From: Halosimplex carlsbadense 2-9-1
GTDB lineage: Archaea > Halobacteriota > Halobacteria > Halobacteriales > Haloarculaceae
Reading direction: 5' to 3'
Assembly (NCBI RefSeq): GCF_000337455.1
Contig: NZ_AOIU01000028.1
Coordinates: 40,980-104,979 of the forward strand
Length of the DNA: 64,000 bases
Shown here: positions 1 to 9,141 of the stretch, in pieces
Layout of the letters: each line of letters begins with the position of its first letter
Position numbering within the stretch: position 1 is the stretch's first letter
Notes under the pieces: model-generated
What the model saw: only the letters and a program-made list of their open reading frames with translations
Told to the model about the DNA's origin: nothing
The model's database searches: none
Position numbers and translations under genes: made by a program

Positions 1-1721
1 GTCACCGTCGAGAGGCGGTGGGCGATGACGAAGGTGGTGCGGTCGGCGGCCAGCCGGTCCAGCGAGCGCTGGATGAGAACCTCGGTCTCGGTGTCGACGG
101 CGGAGGTCGCCTCGTCGAGGATGAGGATGTCGGGGTCTTGCAGGACGGTGCGGGCGATGGAGATGCGCTGGCGCTGACCGCCAGAGAGGCGCGCGCCGCG
201 CTCGCCGACCTGCGTGTCGTAGCCCTCCGAGAGTTCGGTGATGAACTCGTGGGCCTCCGCCGCTTTGGCGGCCTCGATGATCTCGTCGCGAGTGGCGCCG
301 AACTCCCCGTACCGGATGTTCTCGGCGACCGTGCCATCGAAGAGGTACGTCTCCTGGCTGACGTAGCCGATCGACTCCCGGAGGCTGCCGACGGTCACGT
401 CGCGGATGTCGTGGCCGTCGACGCTGATCGCTCCCTCGTCCACGTCGTAGAGGCGCATCAGGAGCTTGACGGCCGTGGATTTCCCGGCGCCGGTCGGACC
501 GACGAACGCGACGGTGTCGCCGGCGTCGGCGTCGAAGCTCACGTCCTCCAGAATCGTCTCCTCACCGTCGTAGCTGAACGTCACGTCGTCGTAGGCGACC
601 GCGCCGTCGACGGCTTCGAGTTCGACGGCGTCGGGCGAGTCCTCGATGCGGACGGGCGTGTCCATCAGCCCGAAGATGCGCTTGCCGGAGGCGCGGGCGT
701 TCTCGAACCAGTCGATGATGTTCGAGATCTGGGCCAGCGGGTCGATGAACCGCTGGGTGAGGAAGATGAAGACGACGAAGTCGCCGACCGTGAGTTCGCC
801 CGAGAAAAAGAGGGGCGGACCCGAAAAGAGCCAGAGGCCGCCGACGACGAACGTGGCGACGAAGGAGAGTCCGGCGAGCAGGCGCATCCCCGGGCGGTAG
901 AGGAAGGCGAGTTTTAGCACGTCCATGTTCGTCGTGTAGAAGTTCCAAGAGGCCTCCTCGACGCGGTCGGTCTCGAACTCCTCGGTGTTTGAGGTCTTGA
1001 CGAGCTGCATGCCGCCGATGGAGTTCTCCAGACGGGTGTTCAGGTCGCCGACGCTGGAGCGGACGGCGTCGTATCTGGGCGCGACCCGGCGACTGAACCA
1101 GACCGTGAAGAGGCCCATGAGCGGCACGCCGACGAGGGTGACGAGGGCGAGCTGCCAGTTCATCGAGAGCAGCAGGGCGCCGATGGCGACGACCATGATG
1201 ACGAGGCGGAAGCCGTTCTTCAGCGCCTGGTCGAGGTAGCGTTCGAGGTTCGTGGCGTCCTGGTTGAGGATGGACATGGCCTCGCCGGTCTGTTGCTCGT
1301 CGAAGAAGGCCATGTCCAGTTCCTGCATCTTCCGGAAGGTGTCGACGCGGACGGCGTGCAGCGAGCGGTGGGCGAAGATGTCGCTCGTGATCGCCTGGGC
1401 CCACGTCGTGACCGCCGTGACGACGAACGCGCCGACAATCAGGGAGACGGAGAAGTAGAACTGCGCCTTCGGCTCGGTCGGGAGCCACCCCTGAGGGACG
1501 AGCGGCAGCGTGTAGGCGTTCGAACCGCTGAAGATAGCGTCGATGGCCGTCCCGAGCACCAGCGGCGGGACGAGACTCGACAGGCGAGCGACGAGGTTCA
1601 TCGCCACCGCGACCGCGAACCAGTGGACTCGGGGCAGGCCGTACTCCCGGAATACCCGCCGGAGCGGCGCTTCTACCTCGTCGACCCGGTCCGCGACCGC
1701 GACTGTGGTGCCCTCGGACAT
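1..1721 (-). CDS. ABC exporter, fused permease and ATPase (3' end outside window)
   Basis: This is a half-transporter of the MsbA/Sav1866 type that would act as a dimer in the cytoplasmic membrane; the substrate cannot be told. I chose ATG 1721, and the frame stays open through the left edge, so the C-terminal end is missing. Residues of about 30-340 hold the membrane helices. The ATPase follows with Walker A GPTGAGKST near residue 405, the Q-loop YVSQE, the signature LSGGQRQR, Walker B ILILDEATSAVD and the H-loop IAHRLST at the very edge. All ATPase motifs are intact, so it is probably active. It points away from rtcA and has no obvious operon partner inside the window. Confidence 0.93.
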   Translation of the reverse strand, partial: MSEGTTVAVADRVDEVEAPLRRVFREYGLPRVHWFAVAVAMNLVARLSSLVPPLVLGTAIDAIFSGSNAYTLPLVPQGWLPTEPKAQFYFSVSLIVGAFVVTAVTTWAQAITSDIFAHRSLHAVRVDTFRKMQELDMAFFDEQQTGEAMSILNQDATNLERYLDQALKNGFRLVIMVVAIGALLLSMNWQLALVTLVGVPLMGLFTVWFSRRVAPRYDAVRSSVGDLNTRLENSIGGMQLVKTSNTEEFETDRVEEASWNFYTTNMDVLKLAFLYRPGMRLLAGLSFVATFVVGGLWLFSGPPLFFSGELTVGDFVVFIFLTQRFIDPLAQISNIIDWFENARASGKRIFGLMDTPVRIEDSPDAVELEAVDGAVAYDDVTFSYDGEETILEDVSFDADAGDTVAFVGPTGAGKSTAVKLLMRLYDVDEGAISVDGHDIRDVTVGSLRESIGYVSQETYLFDGTVAENIRYGEFGATRDEIIEAAKAAEAHEFITELSEGYDTQVGERGARLSGGQRQRISIARTVLQDPDILILDEATSAVDTETEVLIQRSLDRLAADRTTFVIAHRLSTV

Positions 1722-1858
1722 TCGGTCGTGTCGCCCCAGTCGACAGACGCGCAAAAGGGTTTGCATTACGGAAGATCGATAGGTCAGATACCGGAGAGCG
1801 GTTCCGGGACCCGTGGCGGACTGTTTCGGCCCCGGAGTCCCCCCTCGGGACCTACCAG

Positions 1859-2944
1859 TTAGCGATCAGCAGTGATGGCCGGGACGGGTCCGGAGCGGTC
1901 CACGTCGACCGGTCGGTCGAACGTCTCCAGCACTGCGCGACTGGTGGCGACGTGGTCGGAGATCCCCGGGACCGCGACGCGGCCGCCGACGACAGCGAGG
2001 AAGACGAGCAGCTGGTCCGCCATGTGCGCGTCGACCGCGGCGCCGCCCCTGCGAAAGCGCCGTATCCGGTCGGTGACTTCGGACCCGACCTCCTCGGCCG
2101 GCTTGCCCGGCGCGCCGTAGGCGTCGAACCCGGCCAGCGGTCGCCGCGGGCCCGTTCCGGCGCCGTCGGTGCTCGCGTCGTCGGTCCCCGTCGGGACGCC
2201 GTCGGTCGCCGTGGGCGCCCCGTCGAGGCGGACGACCAGGGCGGAGCCGGGGCTGGTGCTGGTAGCGTAGGCCGTCCGGTGTTCGACGGTCTCGATCCCG
2301 AGCCCTCGGAGCGCGTCGGTCGCGGCGTCGGCCTGCCGCTCGGCCACCTCGCTGTCGGCCAGCTCCGTCGCCGCCTTCGAGTAGACCCGTGCCGCCGTCG
2401 GCTCCAGCGGCTCGTCGAGGTCGATCGGCGAGAGCGTCGAGGGCCACAGATGCAGGGTCGCGCGGCCGCCGCCGGCCGGGTAGAAGCCGGTTCGGTCGAG
2501 TTCGACCGCGGCCGCGAGCCCGAACTGGCGGAGCAGGGGGAGCTTGACCGCCCGATAGTAGGCCAGCGGCGGCGACCACGACACGTCGGTGCCCCCGGTC
2601 GCCGTGACCGAGACCGGCCCGTCGATCGCCGTCGCCAGCGGTAGCAAGGTGTCGAACAGCAATGTGAGGCTCCCGGCGGTGCCGATGTCGACCTCGTAGC
2701 GACCGCCGGCGACCGAACCGGGCTCGAAGGAGACCGTCTCCGACCCTCGCTCGGCGCCCTCGACCTCGGCGTCGGCGACCGCGGCCGCCGTCTCGACGGC
2801 GGCGAGATGCTGGGCGCCGAGTCCGGGCTCCGAGCGATCCCCCCGCACGTGGTCGATCTCGACGGGCTCGCCGTCGAGCACTGACAGCGTGAGCGCGCTC
2901 CGGAGCAGTTGTCCGCCCCCGTCGCTCCCGTCCACTTCCAGCAT
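1859..2944 (-). CDS. rtcA: RNA 3'-terminal phosphate cyclase
   Basis: RtcA converts RNA 3'-phosphate ends to 2',3'-cyclic phosphates using ATP through an enzyme-AMP intermediate. The 361-residue length fits the family. The N-terminal DGSDGGGQ motif is at residues 4-11, GFYPAGGG lies mid-protein, and the adenylated histidine is H307 in AHMADQL. I chose ATG 2944 because the family motif begins almost at once after it; the open frame upstream (to 3067) is Arg/Pro-rich and not conserved-looking. The gene lies downstream of a small membrane-protein gene on the same strand, separated by about 200 bases. Confidence 0.93.
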   Translation of the reverse strand: MLEVDGSDGGGQLLRSALTLSVLDGEPVEIDHVRGDRSEPGLGAQHLAAVETAAAVADAEVEGAERGSETVSFEPGSVAGGRYEVDIGTAGSLTLLFDTLLPLATAIDGPVSVTATGGTDVSWSPPLAYYRAVKLPLLRQFGLAAAVELDRTGFYPAGGGRATLHLWPSTLSPIDLDEPLEPTAARVYSKAATELADSEVAERQADAATDALRGLGIETVEHRTAYATSTSPGSALVVRLDGAPTATDGVPTGTDDASTDGAGTGPRRPLAGFDAYGAPGKPAEEVGSEVTDRIRRFRRGGAAVDAHMADQLLVFLAVVGGRVAVPGISDHVATSRAVLETFDRPVDVDRSGPVPAITADR

Positions 2945-3140
2945 GCGCGGTCGTAGCCCCGCCGCAGGCATAGCTCTCCCGATGGCAGCGGTCTCCGACT
3001 CGCCCGGGCAGGGCGACGGAGCCGCGCGGTCGCACCGCTCGAGGGCTCCCTGCCCGGCGAACCGCACCGGCCGTCTGGACGTCTGACAGTACCGGAGCGG
3101 CCGGTGGGGCGTCGGTTCGGGGTCGAGACTTCGCGGGTCG

Positions 3141-3425
3141 TTACTCCGTGCGGCTCTGGACCATCCGCTCGACGCGGCCGACGAGCGTGTCGCTGCCCGT
3201 CGCGCGCTCGACCATGTCGCTCATCTTCGTCTGCTCGAAGTAGCTGGCGAACGCGAGGATCGTCGGCGGCCAGAGCCCGACGAACAGGCCCTGCTGCTTG
3301 TCGCCCCGGGCGTAGAAGAAGAACCACGACAGCACGACCGACCCCGCCGCGAGGATCACCGCGGGGTCCGTCCCTGTGTCTCCGGCCGCCTGCATCGCTT
3401 CTTGCTGTTGGTCTTGAGTTGCCAT
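3141..3425 (-). CDS. small two-helix membrane protein, haloarchaeal hypothetical
   Basis: This is a 94-residue protein of unknown function. After a short Gln-rich start (MATQDQQQE), residues of about 22-40 (AVILAAGSVVLSWFFFYA) and 48-64 (GLWPPTILAFASYFEQ) look like two membrane helices. An Arg- and Glu-rich tail follows. Small proteins of this build are frequent in haloarchaeal genomes. It is transcribed towards rtcA and divergently from the heliorhodopsin gene. Nothing in the sequence points to a partner or a reaction. Confidence 0.7.
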   Translation of the reverse strand: MATQDQQQEAMQAAGDTGTDPAVILAAGSVVLSWFFFYARGDKQQGLFVGLWPPTILAFASYFEQTKMSDMVERATGSDTLVGRVERMVQSRTE

Positions 3426-3762
3426 GCAGGCACGCTTGCGCCGGCACGGGCTTAGTTAGCCACCGAGTAGCCGACACAAGCCGAGCTTACGCATCGAAAC
3501 GACAGATTACCCGCCGACGGCGGGCCGGCGACGGGTCGGCGCGCGGTGGAAACCGACTTGCCCCGTGACCGCGTAGGCCCGGCCGGCCGATGACGACCCG
3601 CGGCTCCGAGCCGGCCTGACGACCCGGCCGTGACGACCCCTATGAGTTCCGAGGCCACGCTTTCTGTCCGGGCGTCGGGCCGAGTAAACAGAGCGTCGGA
3701 TCTGCCGAGCTGCGCTACCTCTTCCCATAGACGTATGACTGATCAATTCCTAACGGAATGGT
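3426..3762. other. 337-base intergenic region between a membrane-protein gene and heliorhodopsin
   Basis: This divergent intergenic region must hold promoters for both neighbours. The only A/T-rich patches are next to the small membrane-protein gene (about 3450-3510) and just upstream of the heliorhodopsin start (about 3727-3760). I see no clear TATA box, no RNA gene and no repeat. The open frames that cross it look like shadows of GC-rich sequence. Confidence 0.5.
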
Positions 3763-4572
3763 ATGGCGTCTTCACATGCCACGGCGACCGGCTCCGAGCA
3801 CCACACGTCGGCCCGAGACACCCGGCTTCGACTGTGGAACGGCGTCATGGCGGTTCTGCACTTCCTGCAGGGGGTGGCGATGGTCATCCTGTCCGAGGGC
3901 GTCCTGTGGCCGATCACTCGCACGAGGTACGGGTTCGACCCCGGACCCGAGACGATCTTTCCGGAGACCGTGTCGTTCGTCGACGCCAACCTCCCGCTGA
4001 TCGTGGCCGCGTTCCTGTTTATCTCCGCGCTCGCACACGCCAGCATCGCGACGGTCCTGTACGACAGGTACGTGCGGTATCTGGACCGGGGCATGAACCC
4101 CTACCGCTGGTACGAGTACTCCGTGAGCGCGTCGCTGATGATCGTCGTGATCGGCATGCTCTCGGGCGTCTGGGACCTCGGGACGCTCGTCGCCCTGTTC
4201 GGCCTCGTCGCGGTGATGAATCTCTCCGGGCTCCTGATGGAACAGCGCAACGAGTCGACCGCCGACACCGACTGGACGCCCTACTGGGTGGGCACGCTCG
4301 CGGGCATCGTTCCCTGGATCGTCATCGCGATCACGTTCGTCGGGTCGGTGACCGCCAGCAGCGGCCAGTTCCCCGAGTTCGTTATCTACATCTACGTCTC
4401 GATCTTCGTGTTCTTCAACCTCTTCGCGGTGAACATGGCCCTGCAGTACCTGGAAGTCTCGCGGTGGCGCGAGTACCTCTTCGGCGAGAAAGCGTACATC
4501 CTGCTGAGCCTGGTCGCGAAGTCCGCCCTCGCGTGGCAGGTGTACTTCGGCACGCTGAACTCCCCGATCTGA
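3763..4572 (+). CDS. heliorhodopsin
   Basis: This is a retinal-binding seven-helix membrane protein of the heliorhodopsin family, whose members have an inverted topology compared with type-1 rhodopsins. Its 269 residues contain family landmarks: the segment RWYEYSVSASLM in helix 3, MNLSGLLMEQRNE after helix 4, and the seventh helix LSLVAKSALAWQVYFG with the predicted Schiff-base lysine K253. Heliorhodopsins are generally not ion pumps; their role is still debated and photosensory or enzyme-regulating roles have been proposed. No opsin-type transducer or carotenoid dioxygenase gene lies next to it. It converges on the spermidine-synthase-like gene. The first 25 residues are hydrophilic and Ser/Thr-rich. 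Confidence 0.94.
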   Translation: MASSHATATGSEHHTSARDTRLRLWNGVMAVLHFLQGVAMVILSEGVLWPITRTRYGFDPGPETIFPETVSFVDANLPLIVAAFLFISALAHASIATVLYDRYVRYLDRGMNPYRWYEYSVSASLMIVVIGMLSGVWDLGTLVALFGLVAVMNLSGLLMEQRNESTADTDWTPYWVGTLAGIVPWIVIAITFVGSVTASSGQFPEFVIYIYVSIFVFFNLFAVNMALQYLEVSRWREYLFGEKAYILLSLVAKSALAWQVYFGTLNSPI

Positions 4573-4704
4573 GTGTCGAAAGCGCGGGTCGCCCGCGGAG
4601 TCACTCGGCCGAACGAGTCTCGGCGATTGCTGTCGATCGAGTCTTCAGAGCTCCGCAGTCTCCGACTGGACAGACTGGCGGGCGTACCGAACCCGCACTC
4701 ACTA

Positions 4705-6327
4705 TCACCCCGGCACGGACCGTGGCTCCGGGACCGGTCCGCCGGGGCGAACCGCTGGGCGTGCGGTCCCGGCACCGTCGCTCGCGTTCGACTCCTGGAC
4801 GACGTAGCGGTAGCCGACCATCGAGTCGAGCAGGCTGTCGACGGGCGCGCGGTCGTCGCGCAACACGGGTACGTCGTCGGTCCGGGGCGGGTCGGCGTAG
4901 TCGGCGACCGGCCCCGAGAGGTCGATGCCGATGTCGCGGCGCTCGTTGCGCGTGCGCAACTGCGCCTCGGTGACCCGCGCGTCGGACTTCGTCGCGACCA
5001 TCTCGATGTTCTGGACGATGCCCGCGCCGCCGGTCGGGAAGCTGTACGTCTGCGGGAACACCCGGTCGACGGTCGCGTACTGCGCCCGGTAGAACTCCGA
5101 CGCCGGGCCGCTCGACGCCGAGATAACGTTCGCGAACAGGATCCCGTCGTCGTCGAGGCGGTCGCTCGCCAGCGTCATGAACTCCCGCGTCGTCAGCTCG
5201 AAGGGCACCTTGTCCTTCTGGTAGGCGTCGAGGACGACGAGGTCGTACGTGCGGTTGGTCTCCCGCAGGAACTGGCGGCCGCCCTGGTTGTAGATGTTCA
5301 GCCGCTCCGACTCGGAGACGCCGAAGTACTCCTCGGCGGCCGCGATCACGTCGGGGTCGATCTCGGCGACGTCGACGGTCACGTCGTAGTCGTTCGCGAA
5401 GCGCTTCGGGCCGGTGAAGCCGCCGCCGCCGATAAACAGCACCCGGTCGATCTCGTCGGGGTCGTCGGCGAACAGGAAGGGGAGATGGAAGTAGCGGGTG
5501 TACTCGAAGACGTGGCGGTTCGGGTCGTCAAGGTCCATCGCGCTGTGGGGCTGGCCGCCGAGATACAGCGTCCGGGTGCCGCCCAGATCGACCACCTGCA
5601 GCTCCTGATACGGCGTCTGGGTCTCGTGAACGACCTCGCCCTGGACGCTGTAGCCGGCGGCGCCGGTGGCGGCCGACGCGACAAGCACCAGCGCGACGAA
5701 CCCGGTGACGGTGGCGCGGCGGCGACCGACCGGACGGCTGACGGCCAGCGCCGCCAGTATCGAGAGGCCGCCGAACACGAGGGCGATCGCGTCGATGCCA
5801 AGCGACGGGATGAGGACGTACGTGGTGGCGAACGCGCCGACGATGCTACCGACGGTACCGAGCATGTAGACGTGACCGGAAGCCTCGCCGACCCCCTCCT
5901 TGGTCGATAGCTCGGCGGCGTAGGGACTGATGTAGCCCAGGAGGTACGTCGGCGGCCCGAACAGGATCGTCACCGCCGGGAGCGAGGCGACGCGGCTCGG
6001 CAGCGGGAACCCCGCGGCCGAGCGCAACAGCAGGTCACCGGCGAAGACCAGCACGGCGACGTACGCGGCGGTGAGGAGGAACACGCTCGCCATCCGCCCG
6101 TTCGTCGCCCGCTCGGCGGCCTGCTTGCCGCCGCGGTGGTAACCGTAACTGAGCGCCGCGAGAAAGACGCCGATGATAGTCCCCCAGGTGTAGATGCTGC
6201 TGCCGAACTGCGGGGCGATCATCCGACCGGCGAGGATCTCCAGCCCCATGCTCGCGACGCCGGAGACGAACACCGCCGTCTCCGGCTTGCTCAGCCGAAG
6301 CGACTCCAGCGAGCGAGTCGAACCCAT
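4705..6327 (-). CDS. membrane-anchored spermidine-synthase-like protein
   Basis: This 540-residue protein fuses a multi-helix membrane domain (residues of about 15-235) to a Rossmann domain like those of polyamine aminopropyltransferases. The membrane part contains GLEILAGRMIAPQFG and GPPTYLLGYISPY, which are typical of this fused family. The soluble part has a glycine-rich loop (LFIGGGGFTGPKRF) and an acidic strand end (VAEIDPDV), then LVVLDAYQKDKVPFEL. The canonical GGGDG aspartate of spermidine synthase is not present, so the substrate is uncertain. I chose ATG 6327; the upstream frame has no membrane segment. The gene is divergent from the disulfide reductase gene, about 100 bases apart. 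Confidence 0.85.
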   Translation of the reverse strand: MGSTRSLESLRLSKPETAVFVSGVASMGLEILAGRMIAPQFGSSIYTWGTIIGVFLAALSYGYHRGGKQAAERATNGRMASVFLLTAAYVAVLVFAGDLLLRSAAGFPLPSRVASLPAVTILFGPPTYLLGYISPYAAELSTKEGVGEASGHVYMLGTVGSIVGAFATTYVLIPSLGIDAIALVFGGLSILAALAVSRPVGRRRATVTGFVALVLVASAATGAAGYSVQGEVVHETQTPYQELQVVDLGGTRTLYLGGQPHSAMDLDDPNRHVFEYTRYFHLPFLFADDPDEIDRVLFIGGGGFTGPKRFANDYDVTVDVAEIDPDVIAAAEEYFGVSESERLNIYNQGGRQFLRETNRTYDLVVLDAYQKDKVPFELTTREFMTLASDRLDDDGILFANVISASSGPASEFYRAQYATVDRVFPQTYSFPTGGAGIVQNIEMVATKSDARVTEAQLRTRNERRDIGIDLSGPVADYADPPRTDDVPVLRDDRAPVDSLLDSMVGYRYVVQESNASDGAGTARPAVRPGGPVPEPRSVPG

Positions 6328-6427
6328 TACCGGTGGCAAGGGCCGGAGCGGGATAACTGTTGGACAGGTCCGGTGCGGGCCCCGTCTCGACACAAGTCCA
6401 ATCCGTCTCGCCCTCCAACGACGAACC

Positions 6428-7852
6428 GTGCTCGACCACGATTTCCTCGTCCTCGGCGGTGGGACCGGAAACGCCGTCGCCGCGGCGGCCGCCGACGCGG
6501 GGCTGGACACCGGACTCGTCGAGCGAGGCCGTCTCGGCGGCACCTGCCTGAACCGCGGCTGTAACCCCTCGAAGAAGCTGATCCACCGGGCGGACGTGGC
6601 CGAGTCGGTCCGCACGGCGGGCGGACTGGGGATCGACGCGGGTATCGACGACATCGCCTTCTCGGACATCGTCGACGACGTCGCCGAGGCGATCACCGCG
6701 AAGGCCGAGCGGATGGCCCGCGAAGCCCGCGAGCGCGCCGGTCTCACGCTCTACCGGGCGGAGGGCCGGTTCGTCGACGAACGGACGGTCGAAGTCGAGC
6801 GCGGTGACGGTAGCGACGGTGACGGCGACGATGACGACGGCGACACCGAGCGGCTCACCGCCGAGACGGTCGTCCTCGCGGGCGGGTCCCGGCCGACCGT
6901 TCCAGATTCCATCGACGGGACCGACGAGACGCCGTATCTCACCAGCGACGAGGCGCTGTGGCTCGACGCGCTCCCGGACCGGCTGGTGGTCGTCGGCGGC
7001 GGGTACATCGCTGTCGAGCTAGGCCACTTCTTCTCGGAGATGGGCAGCGAGGTGACGATCGTCGGCAGCGGCGACACGCTCCTCGACCGCGAGGACCGCG
7101 ACGTGGCCGAGCGACTCACCGAGGCCTACCGCGAGAGCCACGACCTACGTCTGGGCTATCGCGCGACGGAGATCGGCGACGAGGGCGGTGAACGCGTCGT
7201 GACGGCGGAGTCAGAGGGCGGCGAGACGGTCGAGGTTCGAGGGGACCGCCTGCTGCTCGCCACGGGCCGTCGTCCCAACAGCGACCAGTGGCACGTCGAT
7301 GCCGCGGGTATCGACACGGACGAGCAGGGGTTCGTCGAGACCGACGAGTACCTCCGGGCGTCGGTCGACGGCGTCTACGCGATGGGCGACATCGCCGGCA
7401 ACTACGCGTTCAAACACTCGGGGGACAAGGAGGCCGAGTACGTGGTCGAGAACGCCGTTCACGGGAACGAGCGGGCCGTCGAGTACCCCGGGATGGCCCA
7501 CGCCGTCTTCGGATCGCCGCAAGTAGCGAGTCTCGGGAAGACGGAGCGTGAGGTGAGCGACGCGCGGGCGTACGAGGTCGGCACCTGCGCCTACGACGAC
7601 ACGGCGCTGGGCTCGGCGCTGCGCGACGAGGGCGGGTTCGCCAAGGCGATCGTGGGCGCCGACGGCGAAGTGCTGGGCTGTCACGTCGTCGGGCCGGAGG
7701 CGTCGACGATGATCCACGAGGTGAGCACGGCCGTCACCGCGGGGGCCGACGCCGAGACGATCGCCGAGACGATACACGTCCACCCCGCCATCTCGGAGGT
7801 CGTCCAGGGCGCCTTTCGCGACGCCTGTGGGGTCGGACTCCCGGGGCTCTGA
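6428..7852 (+). CDS. FAD/NAD(P)-dependent disulfide oxidoreductase (mercuric reductase / dihydrolipoamide dehydrogenase family)
   Basis: This 474-residue protein belongs to the class I pyridine nucleotide-disulfide oxidoreductases. The FAD loop GGGTGN is at residues 10-15. The redox disulfide is C40/C45 in GGTCLNRGC, and the NAD(P) loop is VVGGGYIAVELG. The C-terminal dimerisation domain ends with HPAISE (H452), the histidine-glutamate base. No metal-binding HMA domain is present, so mercury reduction is not supported. It lies away from the lipoate-complex genes expected for a dedicated E3 subunit. I chose GTG 6428 because the FAD strand starts right after it; no ATG fits better. An insert of acidic residues (about 125-140) looks like a halophile-type loop. 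Confidence 0.87.
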   Translation: MLDHDFLVLGGGTGNAVAAAAADAGLDTGLVERGRLGGTCLNRGCNPSKKLIHRADVAESVRTAGGLGIDAGIDDIAFSDIVDDVAEAITAKAERMAREARERAGLTLYRAEGRFVDERTVEVERGDGSDGDGDDDDGDTERLTAETVVLAGGSRPTVPDSIDGTDETPYLTSDEALWLDALPDRLVVVGGGYIAVELGHFFSEMGSEVTIVGSGDTLLDREDRDVAERLTEAYRESHDLRLGYRATEIGDEGGERVVTAESEGGETVEVRGDRLLLATGRRPNSDQWHVDAAGIDTDEQGFVETDEYLRASVDGVYAMGDIAGNYAFKHSGDKEAEYVVENAVHGNERAVEYPGMAHAVFGSPQVASLGKTEREVSDARAYEVGTCAYDDTALGSALRDEGGFAKAIVGADGEVLGCHVVGPEASTMIHEVSTAVTAGADAETIAETIHVHPAISEVVQGAFRDACGVGLPGL

Positions 7853-7856
7853 ACGA

Positions 7857-8486
7857 TCAGCGGGCTCGGAACGCCCGAACGGTATCGCGCTTGACCGTCC
7901 GATGTTCGACCTGTTCGAAGCCCAGATCGCCGAATATCTCGCCCCAGTCGCGGTAGTACAGCGGGAACTCGTCGCGGACGAAGTTCACGTCGGGGTCGTC
8001 GTCGCGTTCCACGCGTTCGGCGTCGGCGGCGGCGTCCTCGATCTCGGCGGTGACGAGCGCGTCGCCCGTGATCCGGGCGATCTCGTCGAACACCCACTCG
8101 GCGTCGGGGTGGACGTGCTGGAGCGTCTCGACGGAGTAGACCGCGTCGAAGGCGTCGTCGTCGAAGTCGCCGACTACGTCCTCGATGGCGTCGGCGTAGA
8201 AGGTTCCCGACTCCCACAGGTCGGGGTACTGGTCGGCCATCACGTCGAAGGCGTCGGGGTTGAGTTCGACCCCGTGGAGGTCGGCGAAGCCGCCCTCGAA
8301 GAGGTGAGCCAGGTGGCGCCCGGAGCTACAGCCCAGTTCCAGTACCGACGCGTCGCGCCCGACGCGGCTGTCCAAGATGGCGCGGACCGACTCGCTCGTC
8401 TCGTCGGGGCCGTAGTGGGCGTAGTACGCCGGCGAGTACTCGCCGGACCGCTCCGCCCACTCGCGCCGAACGTCGTGAGAATCCAC
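7857..8486 (-). CDS. class I SAM-dependent methyltransferase
   Basis: This is a methyltransferase of about 209 residues with unknown substrate. Motif I is VLELGCSSGRH, the acidic end of strand 2 is LHGVELNPD, and FDAVYSVETLQHV is motif II/post-I. I prefer GTG 8486 because the frame upstream is Arg-rich and unlike a protein; ATG choices further upstream would add about 34 such residues. It is convergent with the disulfide reductase gene, with stops only a few bases apart, and divergent from cspA. It could modify a small molecule or a protein; the sequence does not say which. Confidence 0.85.
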   Translation of the reverse strand: MDSHDVRREWAERSGEYSPAYYAHYGPDETSESVRAILDSRVGRDASVLELGCSSGRHLAHLFEGGFADLHGVELNPDAFDVMADQYPDLWESGTFYADAIEDVVGDFDDDAFDAVYSVETLQHVHPDAEWVFDEIARITGDALVTAEIEDAAADAERVERDDDPDVNFVRDEFPLYYRDWGEIFGDLGFEQVEHRTVKRDTVRAFRAR

Positions 8487-8737
8487 ATCGCCACTCCGAG
8501 CGGGAGACGTATCAACTCGTCGGGCCGCTCGTTCCCGCCGAGACGACTGCCAGCGCCGCCGCCGGAGCGATCCGTGTGGACGTGCCACACGAATAGAACT
8601 GTGTATCCCACCGAACGACGACTTCGTTGTGTCGTATCAGTCACGATCCGGCACAGAATCACCGATGCCGAATTTCGTCCACTTTTCACGAGAGAGAAAA
8701 TACATTGTTTTCTCAAATCCGAGATTAAAAACGAATA

Positions 8738-8750
8738 CGGAATACTTATC
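8738..8750 (+). promoter_or_regulatory. BRE/TATA-like promoter of cspA
   Basis: An A/T-rich box (cggaatacttatc) ends 27 bases before the cspA start codon in an otherwise GC-rich chromosome. The spacing fits an archaeal TATA box with a short or absent leader. The A/T-rich patch extends back to about 8690. Confidence 0.6.
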
Positions 8751-8777
8751 CGCAGACTCGACGTTCGTCTATTCGCA

Positions 8778-8972
8778 ATGGCAAACGGTAAGGTCGACTT
8801 CTTTAACGACACTGGCGGTTACGGTTTCATCGACACCGAGGACTCTGACGACGACGTTTTCTTCCACATGGAGGACGTTGGCGGCGAGGATCTGACGGAA
8901 GGTACCGAGATCGATTTCGAGATCGAAGACGCCCCCAAGGGCCCGCGCGCGACGAACGTCGTCCGCGCCTAA
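8778..8972 (+). CDS. cspA: cold shock domain protein
   Basis: This is a single-domain CspA-type RNA/ssDNA-binding protein of 64 residues. The RNP1 motif GGYGFI and the RNP2 motif DVFFHM are both present in a five-strand OB fold. Such proteins act as RNA chaperones in the cytoplasm. The first residues (MANGKVDFFND) match the family start, so ATG 8778 is firm. It is monocistronic behind its own TATA-like box. The acidic composition is normal for a haloarchaeal cold shock protein. Confidence 0.95.
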   Translation: MANGKVDFFNDTGGYGFIDTEDSDDDVFFHMEDVGGEDLTEGTEIDFEIEDAPKGPRATNVVRA

Positions 8973-9141
8973 CTGAGGTTCGACTCGTCGCCTGACGGCG
9001 ACGGACGCATCTCGATTCTATCGACGACTTCCCGGCGAGCGACCGCGTTCGGTCCGGCGGTCCACTCGCCGCGGAGCGACGTGTTTCTTTACCGGGCGGC
9101 CGCTCGAACGGGTATGAGCAGCGACGGGGACGGGACGGTGG

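Noticed and set aside
6428..7852. Mercuric reductase function.
   Set aside because: No N-terminal metal-binding domain, no C-terminal vicinal cysteines and no mer genes nearby; the CxxxxC motif is shared by the whole family.
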